Part shown: one piece after another, positions 33,849 to 42,387 of the stretch | Layout of the letters: every line of letters begins with the position of its first letter | Position numbering within the stretch: position 1 is the stretch's first letter | DNA from: an uncultured Oscillospiraceae bacterium | GTDB taxonomy: Bacteria; Bacillota; Clostridia; Oscillospirales; Acutalibacteraceae | DNA: 64,000 nucleotides | Assembly: GCA_900539845.1 (NCBI GenBank) | Contig: UQDP01000011.1 | Span: 1-64,000, forward strand | Reading direction: 5' to 3' | Program-made: the position numbers and the translations under genes | Notes under the pieces: generated by a model | What the model was told of the DNA's origin: nothing | The model's input: only the letters and a program-made list of their open reading frames with translations | Databases searched by the model: none

Positions 33849-34626
33849 CCTTAAGCTCCTTCAGCGCCTTTTTAATGTTGTCTGCTCTCATAAGCGCTTC
33901 GCCGATCAGTACTGCGTCGGTGCCGTTCTTTTCAAGCGCCTCTGTGTCGGCTCTGCTTTTCACTCCGCTTTCCGAAACAAAAAGAATGTCGTCAGGTATA
34001 ATACTACGAAACCGAAGCGAGTTGTTCACATCCACTGAAAAGTCCTTGAGATTTCTGTTGTTTACGCCGATCATTCTTGCGCCCGCTTCAAGCGCGGATT
34101 CGATCTCCGCCTCATCGTGCGCCTCGGCAAGGGCGCTGATTCCGAGTGCGTCGCATATTGAAATATACGCTTTCAGCTGTTGTGTGTCAAGCAGGGAGCA
34201 TATCAGCAGCACGGCTTTCGCGCCGAGCAGCTTTGCTTCGAATATCTGATAGCTGCAAACGGTGAAATCCTTTCTTAATACGGGGATCTGAACTTCATTC
34301 GCGATCTCTTTCAGGTATTCATCTTTTCCCAAAAACCAGTTCGGCTCCGTCAGGCAGGATATGCAGTCCGCTCCTGCCGCTTCGTACTGCTTTGCGGTTT
34401 CAATATATTTAAAATCGCGCGATATAATTCCCTTTGACGGACTCGCTTTTTTAATCTCGCAGATAAAGGAAAGCCCCGATTTTTTCAGTGCCTCTTCAAA
34501 CTCAAAGCCGCCTTTTTTCATGGCAAGTGCCTTTGCTTTTACCTGTGGCGGCGGCGTTCGGCGCATGATTTCCGCATATCTCTGCCGTGTGTTTTCGGCA
34601 ATGCGGTTCAAAATGTTATCACTCAT
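33841..34626 (-). CDS. trpC: Indole-3-glycerol phosphate synthase
   Basis: 261 residues. It closes the indole ring. Family marks: FICEIKKASPSKGIISRDF (catalytic Lys), AGADCISCLTEPNWFLGKDE, VPVLRKDFTV-type strand (IPVLRKDFTVCSYQIFEAK), IGVNNRNLKDFSVD, FVSESGVKSRADTEAL and VLIGEALMRADN. Normal length. The start overlaps the trpD end. Confidence 0.97.
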   Translation of the reverse strand: MSDNILNRIAENTRQRYAEIMRRTPPPQVKAKALAMKKGGFEFEEALKKSGLSFICEIKKASPSKGIISRDFKYIETAKQYEAAGADCISCLTEPNWFLGKDEYLKEIANEVQIPVLRKDFTVCSYQIFEAKLLGAKAVLLICSLLDTQQLKAYISICDALGISALAEAHDEAEIESALEAGARMIGVNNRNLKDFSVDVNNSLRFRSIIPDDILFVSESGVKSRADTEALEKNGTDAVLIGEALMRADNIKKALKELKGE

Positions 34627-35632
34627 TTGTTATCCTTATAAAATCCTCAAGCGCTTTGAGCGCCTTTTTGTTGTCTATTGCCTGTTCCGCGCGTTTCATG
34701 GCGTCCGCCAGCGTGATGTGCCCCTTTTCCGCAACATATATGCCTGCACCTGCATTGAGCACAACCGCCGTTCTCTGCGCATAGGTTCCCTTGCCGGAAA
34801 GCACATTTTTTGTTATCTGCGCGTTTTCCTGCGGAGAGCCGCCCTTAAGCTCGGATTTTTCACATCGTTTGTATCCGAATTCCTCCGGCGTTATGGTGTA
34901 ATAGCTTATATTGCCGTTTCTCACCTCGGCAACGCTTGTTTCGCCGCAGGCGCTTATTTCGTCCAGGCAGTCGTTTCCGTAGACCACAAGCGCATCCGTA
35001 ACTCCGAGCTTGACGAGCGCTTTCGCCACCTTTTCCACAAAATCATTGCTGAAAACACCAAGCACCATCATTCTTGCCCCTGCCGGATTTGTGAGAGGAC
35101 CTAAAATATTAAACACCGTTCGGATGCCGATCTCTTTTCGGACAGGACCCACATATCTCATTGCCGAATGGTACTTCTGTGCAAAAAGAAAGCTTATATT
35201 ATCCTCCTCAAGTGCTTTTTCCATGACCTGCGGTTCGGCGGAAATGTTGACTCCGAGCGCCTCCAGGCAGTCTGCCGCTCCGCTGCTTGATGACGCCGCC
35301 CTGTTTCCGTGTTTGGCTATTTTTATGCCGTCACCTGCAAGCACGAATGCCGCCGTTGTGGAGATGTTGAAGCTTTGGGATCTGTCGCCGCCTGTTCCCA
35401 CTATGTCCAGCGTATCGCAGTCCGTATCCATTTTTAGCGCCTTGCTGCGCATACCGTCCGCGCAGCCGGCGATCTCCTCGTCTGTTTCTCCCTTCATTGC
35501 AAGGGCTGTAAGAAAGGCAGAGACCATTTCGGGCGAGCATGCGCCGCTCATGATCTCGGATACCGCTGTTTTGGCTTCATTATAGGAAAGGTCTTCTCTT
35601 GCCGCGACCTTTGAAAGTAAAGTTTTAATCAT
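34619..35632 (-). CDS. trpD: Anthranilate phosphoribosyltransferase
   Basis: 337 residues. It transfers phosphoribose from PRPP to anthranilate. The PRPP site DIVGTGGDRSQSFNIST and KHGNRAASSSSGAADCLEAL are typical; FLFAQKYHSAMRYVGPVRKE and FNILGPLTNPAGA follow. Not fused to trpG. Overlaps trpC and trpG by a few bases. Confidence 0.97.
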   Translation of the reverse strand: MIKTLLSKVAAREDLSYNEAKTAVSEIMSGACSPEMVSAFLTALAMKGETDEEIAGCADGMRSKALKMDTDCDTLDIVGTGGDRSQSFNISTTAAFVLAGDGIKIAKHGNRAASSSSGAADCLEALGVNISAEPQVMEKALEEDNISFLFAQKYHSAMRYVGPVRKEIGIRTVFNILGPLTNPAGARMMVLGVFSNDFVEKVAKALVKLGVTDALVVYGNDCLDEISACGETSVAEVRNGNISYYTITPEEFGYKRCEKSELKGGSPQENAQITKNVLSGKGTYAQRTAVVLNAGAGIYVAEKGHITLADAMKRAEQAIDNKKALKALEDFIRITNE

Positions 35633-36203
35633 GATCGTTTCCTCCTAAAAAATTCTGAATGATTCTGCCGCCCTGCTCAGTCAGCACCGATTCGGGATGA
35701 AACTGCACTCCGTATACAGGCAGATATCTGTGTTCTACCGCCATGATCTCTCCGTCATCGGTTTGGGCGGTTATTTTAAGCACATCGGGCAGGCTTTCCT
35801 TTTTCGCCGCCAGCGAATGGTATCTTGCCGCTTTTATCCTCTGCGGCAGTCCTCTGAACAAAACCGACTGCGTGTCAACAGCACATTCGCTCTGCCTGCC
35901 GTGCATAAGCTGTTTTGCGTATCCGATCTCTGCGCCGAACGCTTCGCATATTGCCTGATGACCGAGACATACGCCCAGTATTTTTGATTCGGATGAGAGC
36001 TGTTTCACAACTTCTTCGCAGATTCCGGCGTTTCCCGGCGTGCCCGGTCCCGGTGAAAGAATGATATATTCCGGCGCAAGCCTTTCGATTTCGCTCACGC
36101 GCATCTCATCGTTTCTGATCACTTTTATATCCGTGCGGAAAGTGCCTATAAGCTGATAAAGATTATAGGAAAAGGAATCGTAATTATCGATCAGCAGAAT
36201 CAT
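35625..36203 (-). CDS. trpG: Anthranilate synthase glutaminase subunit
   Basis: 192 residues from ATG 36203 (GGAGGTGAACCGA upstream), overlapping trpE by 20 bases. Class I glutamine amidotransferase: IDNYDSFSYNLYQLIG, LSPGPGTPGNAG, nucleophile Cys in LGVCLGHQAICEAFG, and the His-x-Glu pair in VYGVQFHPESVLTE. It feeds ammonia to TrpE. It could also serve PabB, as in organisms with a shared PabA/TrpG, but the operon position favours tryptophan. Confidence 0.95.
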   Translation of the reverse strand: MILLIDNYDSFSYNLYQLIGTFRTDIKVIRNDEMRVSEIERLAPEYIILSPGPGTPGNAGICEEVVKQLSSESKILGVCLGHQAICEAFGAEIGYAKQLMHGRQSECAVDTQSVLFRGLPQRIKAARYHSLAAKKESLPDVLKITAQTDDGEIMAVEHRYLPVYGVQFHPESVLTEQGGRIIQNFLGGNDHD

Positions 36204-37665
36204 TCGGTTCACCTCCGCTCGCCTCAAGCGCTTTCATAACGGCTCGCGCCTTGTTTATGCATTCTCTGTTTTCTTTTTCGGGAACGGAATCCGCCACGAT
36301 TCCCGCGCCGGAACGGATATAAACGCGTCCGTTCTTTTTGTAAGCCAGCCTGATTGCAATGCAAACATCCGCGTTGCCCGAAAGGTCTATATATCCAACT
36401 GCGCCGCCGTAGATACCGCGCCTGTTGTTTTCAAGCTCGTTGATGATTTCCATAGCCCTTATCTTGGGCGCGCCGGAGAGCGTTCCTGCGGGCAGCACGG
36501 CGTCTATGGCGTCCAGCGCCGTATAACCTTTTTTTATCTGCCCTTTTACCGTTGAGCCTATGTGCATCACGTGGCTGAATTTCAGAATATTCATATACTG
36601 CTCAACCTCAACGCTGCCGAATTCGCTTATCCTGCCAAGATCGTTCCTGCCGAGGTCAACGAGCATGTTGTGCTCCGAAAGCTCCTTCTCATCGGCAAGA
36701 AGCTCCTTTTCAAGCCGCAGATCTTCTTCTTTGGTTTTACCTCTCGGTCTTGTGCCGGCAAGGGGATAGGTGTAGAGTGTGCCGTTTGTCAGCTTAACAA
36801 GCGTTTCGGGCGAGGCGCCCGCCATTTCCATGCTGTCTGATGAAAAATAAAACATATACGGGCTGGGATTGACTGTTTTTAGTTTTTCGTACGTGTAAAG
36901 AAGCGAGCCGTCCATTTCAGCTTCCAGACGGTTTGAGAGCACCGCCTGAAAAATATCGCCCTCTTTTATATAATGCTTTGCCTTTTCCACCATTTTTCCG
37001 TATTCATCTGCATTGAAAAGCGGTCTGAACGGTGATCTCAGTTTCGGCATTTCAATATCTGCCTCTTCGCCGTTTTTCAGAACATCAAGCATGATCTCTA
37101 TTTCTTTAACTGCACGCGCATAGTTTTCTTCAACTTTATCGGTCTGCATATTGCAGATGAGGAAAATGCCGGAATTCTGATTGTCAAAAGCGATTACCTT
37201 ATCAAACAGCATCAGATCCATATCGTTAAAATGGGAATCGTCCTCTGCGTCAAGCGACAGACGCGGTTCTGCGTATTTGGCGTAATCGTAGCCGAAATAG
37301 CCTACAAGTCCTCCTGTAAAGGTCGGGAGATAGGGAAGCGAAGGGCTGTTGTGACGTTCCAAAATATCGCAAACATATTTTTGCGGCGTTCCTTTTATTC
37401 GCTTTACGCCGTATTCGTCCGTTATTCTTATTTCGTAATTTTTACAGGTTATCTCAAGCTTGGGGTCGTACCCCAGAAAGGTGTATCTGCCCCATCGCTG
37501 TCTGTCCTCGCACGATTCAAGCATATAACAGTGCGAGCTGATTTTTTTCAGCTTTTTTATTGCCGCCTGCGGCGTCAGGTCCAGTCTGATCTGTGCCGAT
37601 ACGGGAATGGTTCGGTATTTTTTTGCAAGTTCTTTGATCTCTGAAACAGAAGGTCTTAAATCCAT
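36184..37665 (-). CDS. trpE: Anthranilate synthase component I
   Basis: 493 residues from ATG 37665, where GGAGGAGTGCTGT gives an ideal ribosome binding site. N-terminal domain with the tryptophan-inhibition element LESCEDRQRWGRYTFLGYDP (the LLES-type motif). Chorismate domain with GDIFQAVLSNR, YPLAGTRPRGKTKEED, VDLGRNDLGR, LPAGTLSGAPKIRAMEIIN and YGGAVGYIDLSGN. First gene of the operon, controlled by the T-box leader in front of it. Confidence 0.97.
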   Translation of the reverse strand: MDLRPSVSEIKELAKKYRTIPVSAQIRLDLTPQAAIKKLKKISSHCYMLESCEDRQRWGRYTFLGYDPKLEITCKNYEIRITDEYGVKRIKGTPQKYVCDILERHNSPSLPYLPTFTGGLVGYFGYDYAKYAEPRLSLDAEDDSHFNDMDLMLFDKVIAFDNQNSGIFLICNMQTDKVEENYARAVKEIEIMLDVLKNGEEADIEMPKLRSPFRPLFNADEYGKMVEKAKHYIKEGDIFQAVLSNRLEAEMDGSLLYTYEKLKTVNPSPYMFYFSSDSMEMAGASPETLVKLTNGTLYTYPLAGTRPRGKTKEEDLRLEKELLADEKELSEHNMLVDLGRNDLGRISEFGSVEVEQYMNILKFSHVMHIGSTVKGQIKKGYTALDAIDAVLPAGTLSGAPKIRAMEIINELENNRRGIYGGAVGYIDLSGNADVCIAIRLAYKKNGRVYIRSGAGIVADSVPEKENRECINKARAVMKALEASGGEPNDSADR

Positions 37666-37705
37666 ACAGCACTCCTCCGAAAAAATATATTTCGCAGAGA
37701 AGGGC

Positions 37706-37995
37706 ACGAAAAAACAAAAAGCCCCGGCAGTATATTACAAAGAATATACTGCCGGGGACGAATCATTCGCGGTGCCACCCCGTTTTGCGGAAAAATCCGC
37801 ACTCTCTGCGAGGTACCAACATACCTCCGGCCACTGACGCAGGCCTCGCGTTGCGTGATACTCGGCAAAAATGCCTTTGAACGCACCCTCAGCGGTCCAT
37901 TTAGCAAGCCGTTTACTGCCACTTCCCAGCAACGTGGCTCTCTGTGAGTTCGTATCCTGCTTTTATCTCCGCCTCATCGGTTTGGGGATATTTGG
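37706..37995 (-). promoter_or_regulatory. T-box riboswitch (tryptophan) with terminator
   Basis: Reading on the minus strand, an ~290-nt leader carries AGAGAG and GTTGCTGGGAA elements of stem I, a TGG triplet (plus 37897-37899) in AAATGGACCGCTGAG as the likely Trp specifier, and the invariant T-box GGGTGGCACCGCG (37768-37780). A terminator with a stem of about 16 bp follows (37721-37757) with its T run. Uncharged tRNA-Trp should favour the antiterminator and switch on trpEGDCFBA. T-box and terminator are certain; the specifier call is moderately sure. Confidence 0.93.
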
Positions 37996-38006
37996 TTGTT
38001 AAAATA

Positions 38007-38035
38007 ATCATATCATCGTTTTGCCCGTTTGTCAA
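38007..38035 (-). promoter_or_regulatory. trp operon promoter
   Basis: On the minus strand TTGACA (38030-38035), a 17-base spacer and TATGAT (38007-38012), just before the T-box leader. Confidence 0.9.
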
Positions 38036-38067
38036 GCGCACGGTAAAGAATTTTTAAAGTCAACGTG

Positions 38068-39291
38068 TTACCAGCCGAGACGCACGATCGTGATGGTGCA
38101 GCTTCCCGTGCCGCCTCTGAGCGCGGCATTGTGACCCTCGGGCGTGTAAATATCGATTCTTCCTTCTTTGGAAAGTTTGCTGCCGCCGCGGTCAACTACC
38201 GTGTAATTGATTCCGTCAACGTTGATTACAGATCCGAGCGGAAGCCAGTTGCAGGCAACATAATACGGGTTTGGCATTCCGTTATATACCTTTTTGCCGG
38301 AAGCCGTTACACCGTTTGATTTGCCGCAGCATATAGCGCAGGCACAATAATGTGTGTATTTACCTTTGATCTTCTGACCGAGTGTGTAACCGTTTTTTGA
38401 CTGAACACCGTTTGGTTCAACGCCCGGTGTTTTGGTGCCGGTATATTTGACCTCGGTTACAGGCTGCCTTGTTACGGTAGAAGCAAGCTCTTCTCTTGCG
38501 CTTTCCTCGCCGTTTACATAAGTTATTTTATATGTTACTACCTTTTCGCCGTCCACGCCCTGTGTTTCGGTTCTTGTTTCGCCGATCTCAAGGTCGCTGT
38601 CCGTTTTGGTCTGCGTATCATGCTCGATTGTTTCGGTTACGGTAACGGTTTTGATTTCCGTTCGGAAAACAGTTATAACAGTTCCGTCCTCAACAACTGC
38701 ATCGGCAGCAGGTTCGCAGTAATCGTTATCACCAAGTGTGATTCCAGCAAGAGAAATAACTTGAGCAACCGTTACGGAGGAAACCTTTAAGCTGTAGGTT
38801 TCACCGTCTGCATAAACGGTTACCGAGTTGGGTGCCGTAACGGTAATTACCATTCCGTTTTCAACGGCATTATTTGTATCATAGTTGAGCGTGCAGCCTG
38901 TAATGTCCATTTCAAGTTCTGCAAACGCCTCGCCTACGGTATCCGCATAAACATCGTATGCTTTGATAACATCGCCCGTTTTTATATTAACGGTGTTTAA
39001 TCTGTCCACAACGATCGTGCCGCCCTCGCCGGCAGTGAAGCCTGCGATATTCAGCCTGTCATTGGGGCCGAGAGTGATATTTGCCTCTTCAAGGATTTCG
39101 ATAGGTTCTGTTTCTTCTGTTGCAACCGTGTATTCCGTACCGTTGTCGTTGATAACAACATTGTATTCTGACACAATATCAGCAAATGCGTTTGTGGCAA
39201 AGATACAAAAGATAAGAATGAACGCGGTTACCGCTGCAACCATTGCTCTTGATATATGCTTTAATGACGCAGCGCGTGATTCATTAATCAT
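38068..39291 (-). CDS. Secreted G5/DUF348/3D-domain cell-wall protein (YabE-like)
   Basis: 407 residues, AAGGAGATTAAG before the ATG. An N-terminal signal or anchor segment (AMVAAVTAFILIFCIFATNA), three DUF348-type repeats (TEPIEILEEANITLGPNDRL; ADTVGEAFAELEMDITG; SSVTVAQVISLAGITLGDND). A G5 domain (~225-300, ending VTRQPVTEVKYTGTK) and a C-terminal 3D domain (~320-407) with the three-Asp pattern VVDRGG...GRIDIYTPEGH. 3D domains are lytic-transglycosylase-like and act on peptidoglycan. Related proteins are resuscitation or sporulation-linked hydrolases. A Cys pair (CACAICCGKSNG) lies at the start of the 3D domain. Confidence 0.9.
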   Translation of the reverse strand: MINESRAASLKHISRAMVAAVTAFILIFCIFATNAFADIVSEYNVVINDNGTEYTVATEETEPIEILEEANITLGPNDRLNIAGFTAGEGGTIVVDRLNTVNIKTGDVIKAYDVYADTVGEAFAELEMDITGCTLNYDTNNAVENGMVITVTAPNSVTVYADGETYSLKVSSVTVAQVISLAGITLGDNDYCEPAADAVVEDGTVITVFRTEIKTVTVTETIEHDTQTKTDSDLEIGETRTETQGVDGEKVVTYKITYVNGEESAREELASTVTRQPVTEVKYTGTKTPGVEPNGVQSKNGYTLGQKIKGKYTHYCACAICCGKSNGVTASGKKVYNGMPNPYYVACNWLPLGSVINVDGINYTVVDRGGSKLSKEGRIDIYTPEGHNAALRGGTGSCTITIVRLGW

Positions 39292-39473
39292 CTTAATCTC
39301 CTTTTATTTGCACTTGAGCCATAATATTGGCTGTGCTGAAATCAGCGCAATCATTCTGTATTTGAGCATTTATTTGCCTGCTCATAATCATTGTGCCGGG
39401 CGAAATGGATTCGCCTTCAGAGCCTGTGTTTGTTTAGAACACCCGGCGCTCTGCCTTTAGTATTTCTCAAGCT
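39292..39473 (-). promoter_or_regulatory. Structured 5' leader of the 3D-domain gene, class unknown
   Basis: The mRNA would carry ~180 untranslated nucleotides. On the minus strand two nested stems are visible near the 5' part: AGAGC...GCTCT enclosing GGTGTT/AAACAC, followed by GGCGAATCCATTTCGCC; GCCGGG also complements CCCGGC downstream. Leaders of such hydrolase genes often hold c-di-AMP riboswitches, but I cannot match the ydaO consensus here. Confidence 0.45.
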
Positions 39474-39479
39474 TTTGGC

Positions 39480-39508
39480 ATTATAGTCATTTTTGCATAA
39501 GGTGTCAA
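39480..39508 (-). promoter_or_regulatory. Promoter of the 3D-domain gene
   Basis: On the minus strand TTGACA (39503-39508), 17-base spacer, TATAAT (39480-39485): a full consensus. Confidence 0.9.
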
Positions 39509-39509
39509 G

Positions 39510-39923
39510 GCGTAAAAAAAGATTTTTTTGTGCAATGTGTACAAGGCACAAAAAGGTTACAGGGTTGTAACCTTTACTGCCAATCAATATATTGTGGTTT
39601 TTGATTTTATCACACTAAATCGTAAAAGCGATTTTTTGGTCAATTTCCCAGAAATCGCCGAAACGCTCTTTATTATTTTGTAACTTTTTAAAATCAAAAA
39701 GTTAAAAATAACTATATATTGTATATGAAATGCAAAATGACGAGATTGCACATCAATATATAGACTTAACTTTTGTAACCTTTTTGTGATAAAACGGAAA
39801 ATTTTACATATATATAAATAAGTATATTAATTAATATATTATATATACTTAATTACATTATAATATGCAAAAAAACGGTTTAGACAGCACCTGCTGTTTT
39901 GCCCTTTTTTCTGCGTTTTTTGA
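39510..39923. other. AT-rich intergenic region
   Basis: No gene is supported in either strand. It contains A/T tracts and the short alternating run around 39,810-39,870 (ATATATAA type), plus GTTACA/TGTAAC repeats near 39,550-39,570. It separates two divergent transcription units. Confidence 0.6.
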
Positions 39924-39952
39924 TTGACAATAAAAGGAGTATAATATATAAT
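39924..39952 (+). promoter_or_regulatory. Promoter of tRNA-Arg
   Basis: TTGACA (39924-39929), a 17-base spacer and TATAAT (39947-39952), 19 bases upstream of the mature tRNA. Confidence 0.9.
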
Positions 39953-39971
39953 ATGACGTAAGAAAAAATCT

Positions 39972-40048
39972 GTCTCAGTAGCTCAGTTGGATAGAGCGAC
40001 CGCCTCCTAAGCGGTAGGTCGGAGGTTCGAATCCCCTCTGGGACGCCA
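39972..40048 (+). tRNA. tRNA-Arg (CCT)
   Basis: Complete cloverleaf: acceptor GTCTCAG/CTGGGAC (one G-T pair), D arm GCTCAGTTGGATAGAGC, anticodon arm CCGCCTCCTAAGCGG with anticodon CCT, T arm GGAGGTTCGAATCCCCTC-type, encoded CCA. Confidence 0.97.
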
Positions 40049-40049
40049 T

Positions 40050-40087
40050 GCCGGAGCAAAGCAATTTCTGCTCCGGCTTATTTTTTA
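40050..40087 (+). terminator. Terminator of tRNA-Arg
   Basis: GCCGGAGCA (40050-40058) pairs with TGCTCCGGC (40069-40077), then TTATTTTTT. Confidence 0.9.
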
Positions 40088-40089
40088 TA

Positions 40090-40131
40090 ACGAAAAAAGA
40101 ACCCGCCACAGGATGCTTCCCTGCGGCGGGC
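40090..40131 (-). terminator. Terminator of the phosphodiesterase-like lipoprotein gene
   Basis: On the minus strand CCCGCCGCAGG pairs with CCTGTGGCGGG around GAAGCATC-type loop (40102-40130), then TTCTTTTTT. Confidence 0.85.
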
Positions 40132-40145
40132 TGAATTGTATTCGG

Positions 40146-41159
40146 TTACTTGGTCAGCGCGAAGTTTTTGTTTTCCTCGTTGATTTCAACAGGTTTGTTG
40201 CTGGCAAGCCAAGTCATTCGCTCAAACGGGGTCTGCCCGCCATGGCTCGTTTCGGTGCCGCCGTGATCTGTTGAGATGATGATCAGCCAGTCCTCTTCGG
40301 CATATGTGCTGCGTGATTCAATGGTCTTAACGATTTCATATCCCCAGCTGTCCGCTGTTTTGCAAGCCTCAATATAGGCTTCGTTCTGATTTCCGAAGCC
40401 GGTGTCATGACCTGCATGATCCGCATGCTCAAAGGTAAAGAAGATCACATCGGGATCATCCTGCGCGGCTTTCTGGATTCCCTGCGGCTTGGAAACATAT
40501 GAAAGTATCTGATAATATGTTGCGGCGTCGTCTATCTGATGCGTGTATTCCACCGGCAATCCCGTTTCGATAGATGAAACGATGTCCGGCTGATAGCTCG
40601 TTGCCGTATGCTCGCGCCAGGAGGTAGTAAACGAAGCCTGCCTGCCTGTTTCGGCGATTTTGGTGAGAAAGGTTTTGGCATTCGGGTCTTTTGTCTGACC
40701 GTTATCATTAATCCCGTTATAGTCTGCCCAGCCGCCGGTGAGCATAGCCATCCAGCTCGGCGCAGTCGATGTTGCCTGCTCGTTTACTCCTGAAACACCG
40801 CCTGAAAATGTGTGATAAAGACCGCCCATGCTGCTGACATACATGATAGCGCTGTCTTGCATATCCTTGATATTTTCAAGTCCGTCAGCCCGGAAACCGT
40901 CATAGCCCAGAAAGATTGCCTTTTTAACGGTTTTTCCCTCCGGCAGAGGCGCTTCAAAATGCTCTGTTATCAGCTTGTGGATGATCGTCTGCGGCAGAGC
41001 GTCCTCCACCGTGCTGTCGAAAATTCCCATTGCCTCAATTTCCGAAGCATATGTATCTTCGTTCTTTGTTTCCTTGCTGCAGGCACACAGCGTGCAAAGG
41101 CAAAGCGCTGTGGCAAGAATCACGGCAGCTAATCTGCATAATGCTTTTTTCCTTTTCAT
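40146..41159 (-). CDS. Alkaline-phosphatase-superfamily lipoprotein (type I phosphodiesterase-like)
   Basis: 337 residues from ATG 41159 (GAGAGGGTAAAAATT upstream). A lipoprotein signal (MKRKKALCRLAAVILATALC, lipobox LCAC) places it outside the membrane. Metal-site motifs of the alkaline phosphatase/nucleotide pyrophosphatase fold are in order: FLGYDGFRADGL (first Asp), ATSTAPSWMAMLTGG (Thr/Ser nucleophile), FEHADHAGHDTGFG (Asp-His-His) and IIISTDHGGTETSHGG (Asp-His). Substrate unknown; phosphodiesters or phosphoglycans are possible. Single gene between divergent units. Confidence 0.8.
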   Translation of the reverse strand: MKRKKALCRLAAVILATALCLCTLCACSKETKNEDTYASEIEAMGIFDSTVEDALPQTIIHKLITEHFEAPLPEGKTVKKAIFLGYDGFRADGLENIKDMQDSAIMYVSSMGGLYHTFSGGVSGVNEQATSTAPSWMAMLTGGWADYNGINDNGQTKDPNAKTFLTKIAETGRQASFTTSWREHTATSYQPDIVSSIETGLPVEYTHQIDDAATYYQILSYVSKPQGIQKAAQDDPDVIFFTFEHADHAGHDTGFGNQNEAYIEACKTADSWGYEIVKTIESRSTYAEEDWLIIISTDHGGTETSHGGQTPFERMTWLASNKPVEINEENKNFALTK

Positions 41160-41295
41160 AATTTTTACCCTCTCTTTCATAAAATCTGCGGCGGCTTGCC
41201 GCATATCTCTCAATTCCAATTATATACAAATCAATGTTGTTTTTTCAATTCAAAAATTGGAAATAATGAACGAAAAATGAATAATTAATTTTTTC

Positions 41296-41326
41296 TTGAC
41301 TTAAAGTATACTTAAGGTTTTATAAT
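41296..41326 (+). promoter_or_regulatory. Candidate promoter with embedded palindrome
   Basis: TTGACT (41296-41301) and TATAAT (41321-41326) with a long 19-base spacer that contains the perfect palindrome AAGTATACTT. The long spacer plus dyad suggests binding of a regulator that twists the promoter. Confidence 0.5.
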
Positions 41327-41370
41327 ATAGTTGAACGCAATATGGTTTAACTATTAAGGAGGAATTTGTT

Positions 41371-42375
41371 ATGTCAGAGAAAAATGCCGTTCCGGGAAAA
41401 GGCGGCGAACGCTATATTCCTTATGATGAACGCACAGGGCCGGAATCAACAGTCTATTTTACAAAAGATCTTTCAGCCGAAGGCTTGCGCCGGATTTTTG
41501 AACGCGTTTCTGCGCCGCTCAGCGGAAAGATAGCTGTAAAGCTGCACACCGGAGAGCCGCATGGGCCTAACATTATTCCGCGCCCATGGGTTGAAGATTT
41601 GATCAAGACGGATCTGCCGGATGCTTCCATAGTTGAAACGAACACCTATTATGAGGGTGGAAGATATACCACCGAACAGCACCGTGAAACATTAAAGACC
41701 AACGGCTGGACTTTCTGCCCGGTAGATATTATGGATGAGGACGGCACTGCCGCGCTTCCCGTCAAGGGCGGAAAATGGTTTGATGAAATGGTGATGGGCA
41801 AAAACATTCTCAACTATGATTCGCTTCTTGTGCTCACGCATTTTAAAGGTCACACAATGGGCGGATTCGGCGGCTCGAATAAAAATATAGGCATTGGCTG
41901 TGCAGACGGCAGAATCGGCAAAAAGATGATTCACACCGTGGAAGGCTCAAACGATATGTGGAGCATTGCTGAGGAAGAATTTATGGAGAGAATGACGGAA
42001 TCCGCCAAGGCAACGGTCGATCACTTCAAAGATCATATCACGTTTGTTAATGTTATGCGGAATATGAGTGTGTCCTGTGACTGCGAGGGAGTGGACGCCG
42101 CGCCGGTCGTAACGCCGAATGTCGGTATCGTTGCGTCAACGGATATTCTTGCGGTTGATCAGGCGTGTGTGGATCTTGTTTACGCGATGAAAGCGGATGA
42201 GCGTCATGACCTTGTGGAGAGAATAGAAACACGCCATGGTCTGCGCCAGCTTTCCTATATGAAAGAGCTGGGAATGGGCAATGACAGATATAAGCTTATC
42301 GATATCGACAACGGCGACCGCGAGATATCGCTTAAAGACGCAGTTAAAGATGTTGTGCCGTTTAAAGCGGAATAA
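41371..42375 (+). CDS. DUF362-family protein
   Basis: 334 residues with AAGGAGGAATTTGTT upstream. DUF362 marks: KIAVKLHTGEPHGPNIIPRP, IVETNTYYEGGRYTTEQHRE, LTHFKGHTMGGFGGSNKNIG, GIGCADGRIGKKMIHT and DILAVDQACVDLVY. The C-terminal ferredoxin (CxxCxxCxxxC) found in many members is missing; only a single pair CDCEG is seen. DUF362 proteins are predicted iron-sulfur or cofactor-related, function unproved. Monocistronic, ending in a hairpin that is partly duplicated by a repeat insertion. Confidence 0.85.
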   Translation: MSEKNAVPGKGGERYIPYDERTGPESTVYFTKDLSAEGLRRIFERVSAPLSGKIAVKLHTGEPHGPNIIPRPWVEDLIKTDLPDASIVETNTYYEGGRYTTEQHRETLKTNGWTFCPVDIMDEDGTAALPVKGGKWFDEMVMGKNILNYDSLLVLTHFKGHTMGGFGGSNKNIGIGCADGRIGKKMIHTVEGSNDMWSIAEEEFMERMTESAKATVDHFKDHITFVNVMRNMSVSCDCEGVDAAPVVTPNVGIVASTDILAVDQACVDLVYAMKADERHDLVERIETRHGLRQLSYMKELGMGNDRYKLIDIDNGDREISLKDAVKDVVPFKAE

Positions 42376-42387
42376 ATATCTTTTAAT

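Noticed and set aside
39292..39473. c-di-AMP (ydaO) riboswitch before the 3D-domain gene
   Set aside because: The gene type fits, but the conserved core sequences of that riboswitch were not found, so it is kept only as an unclassified leader.
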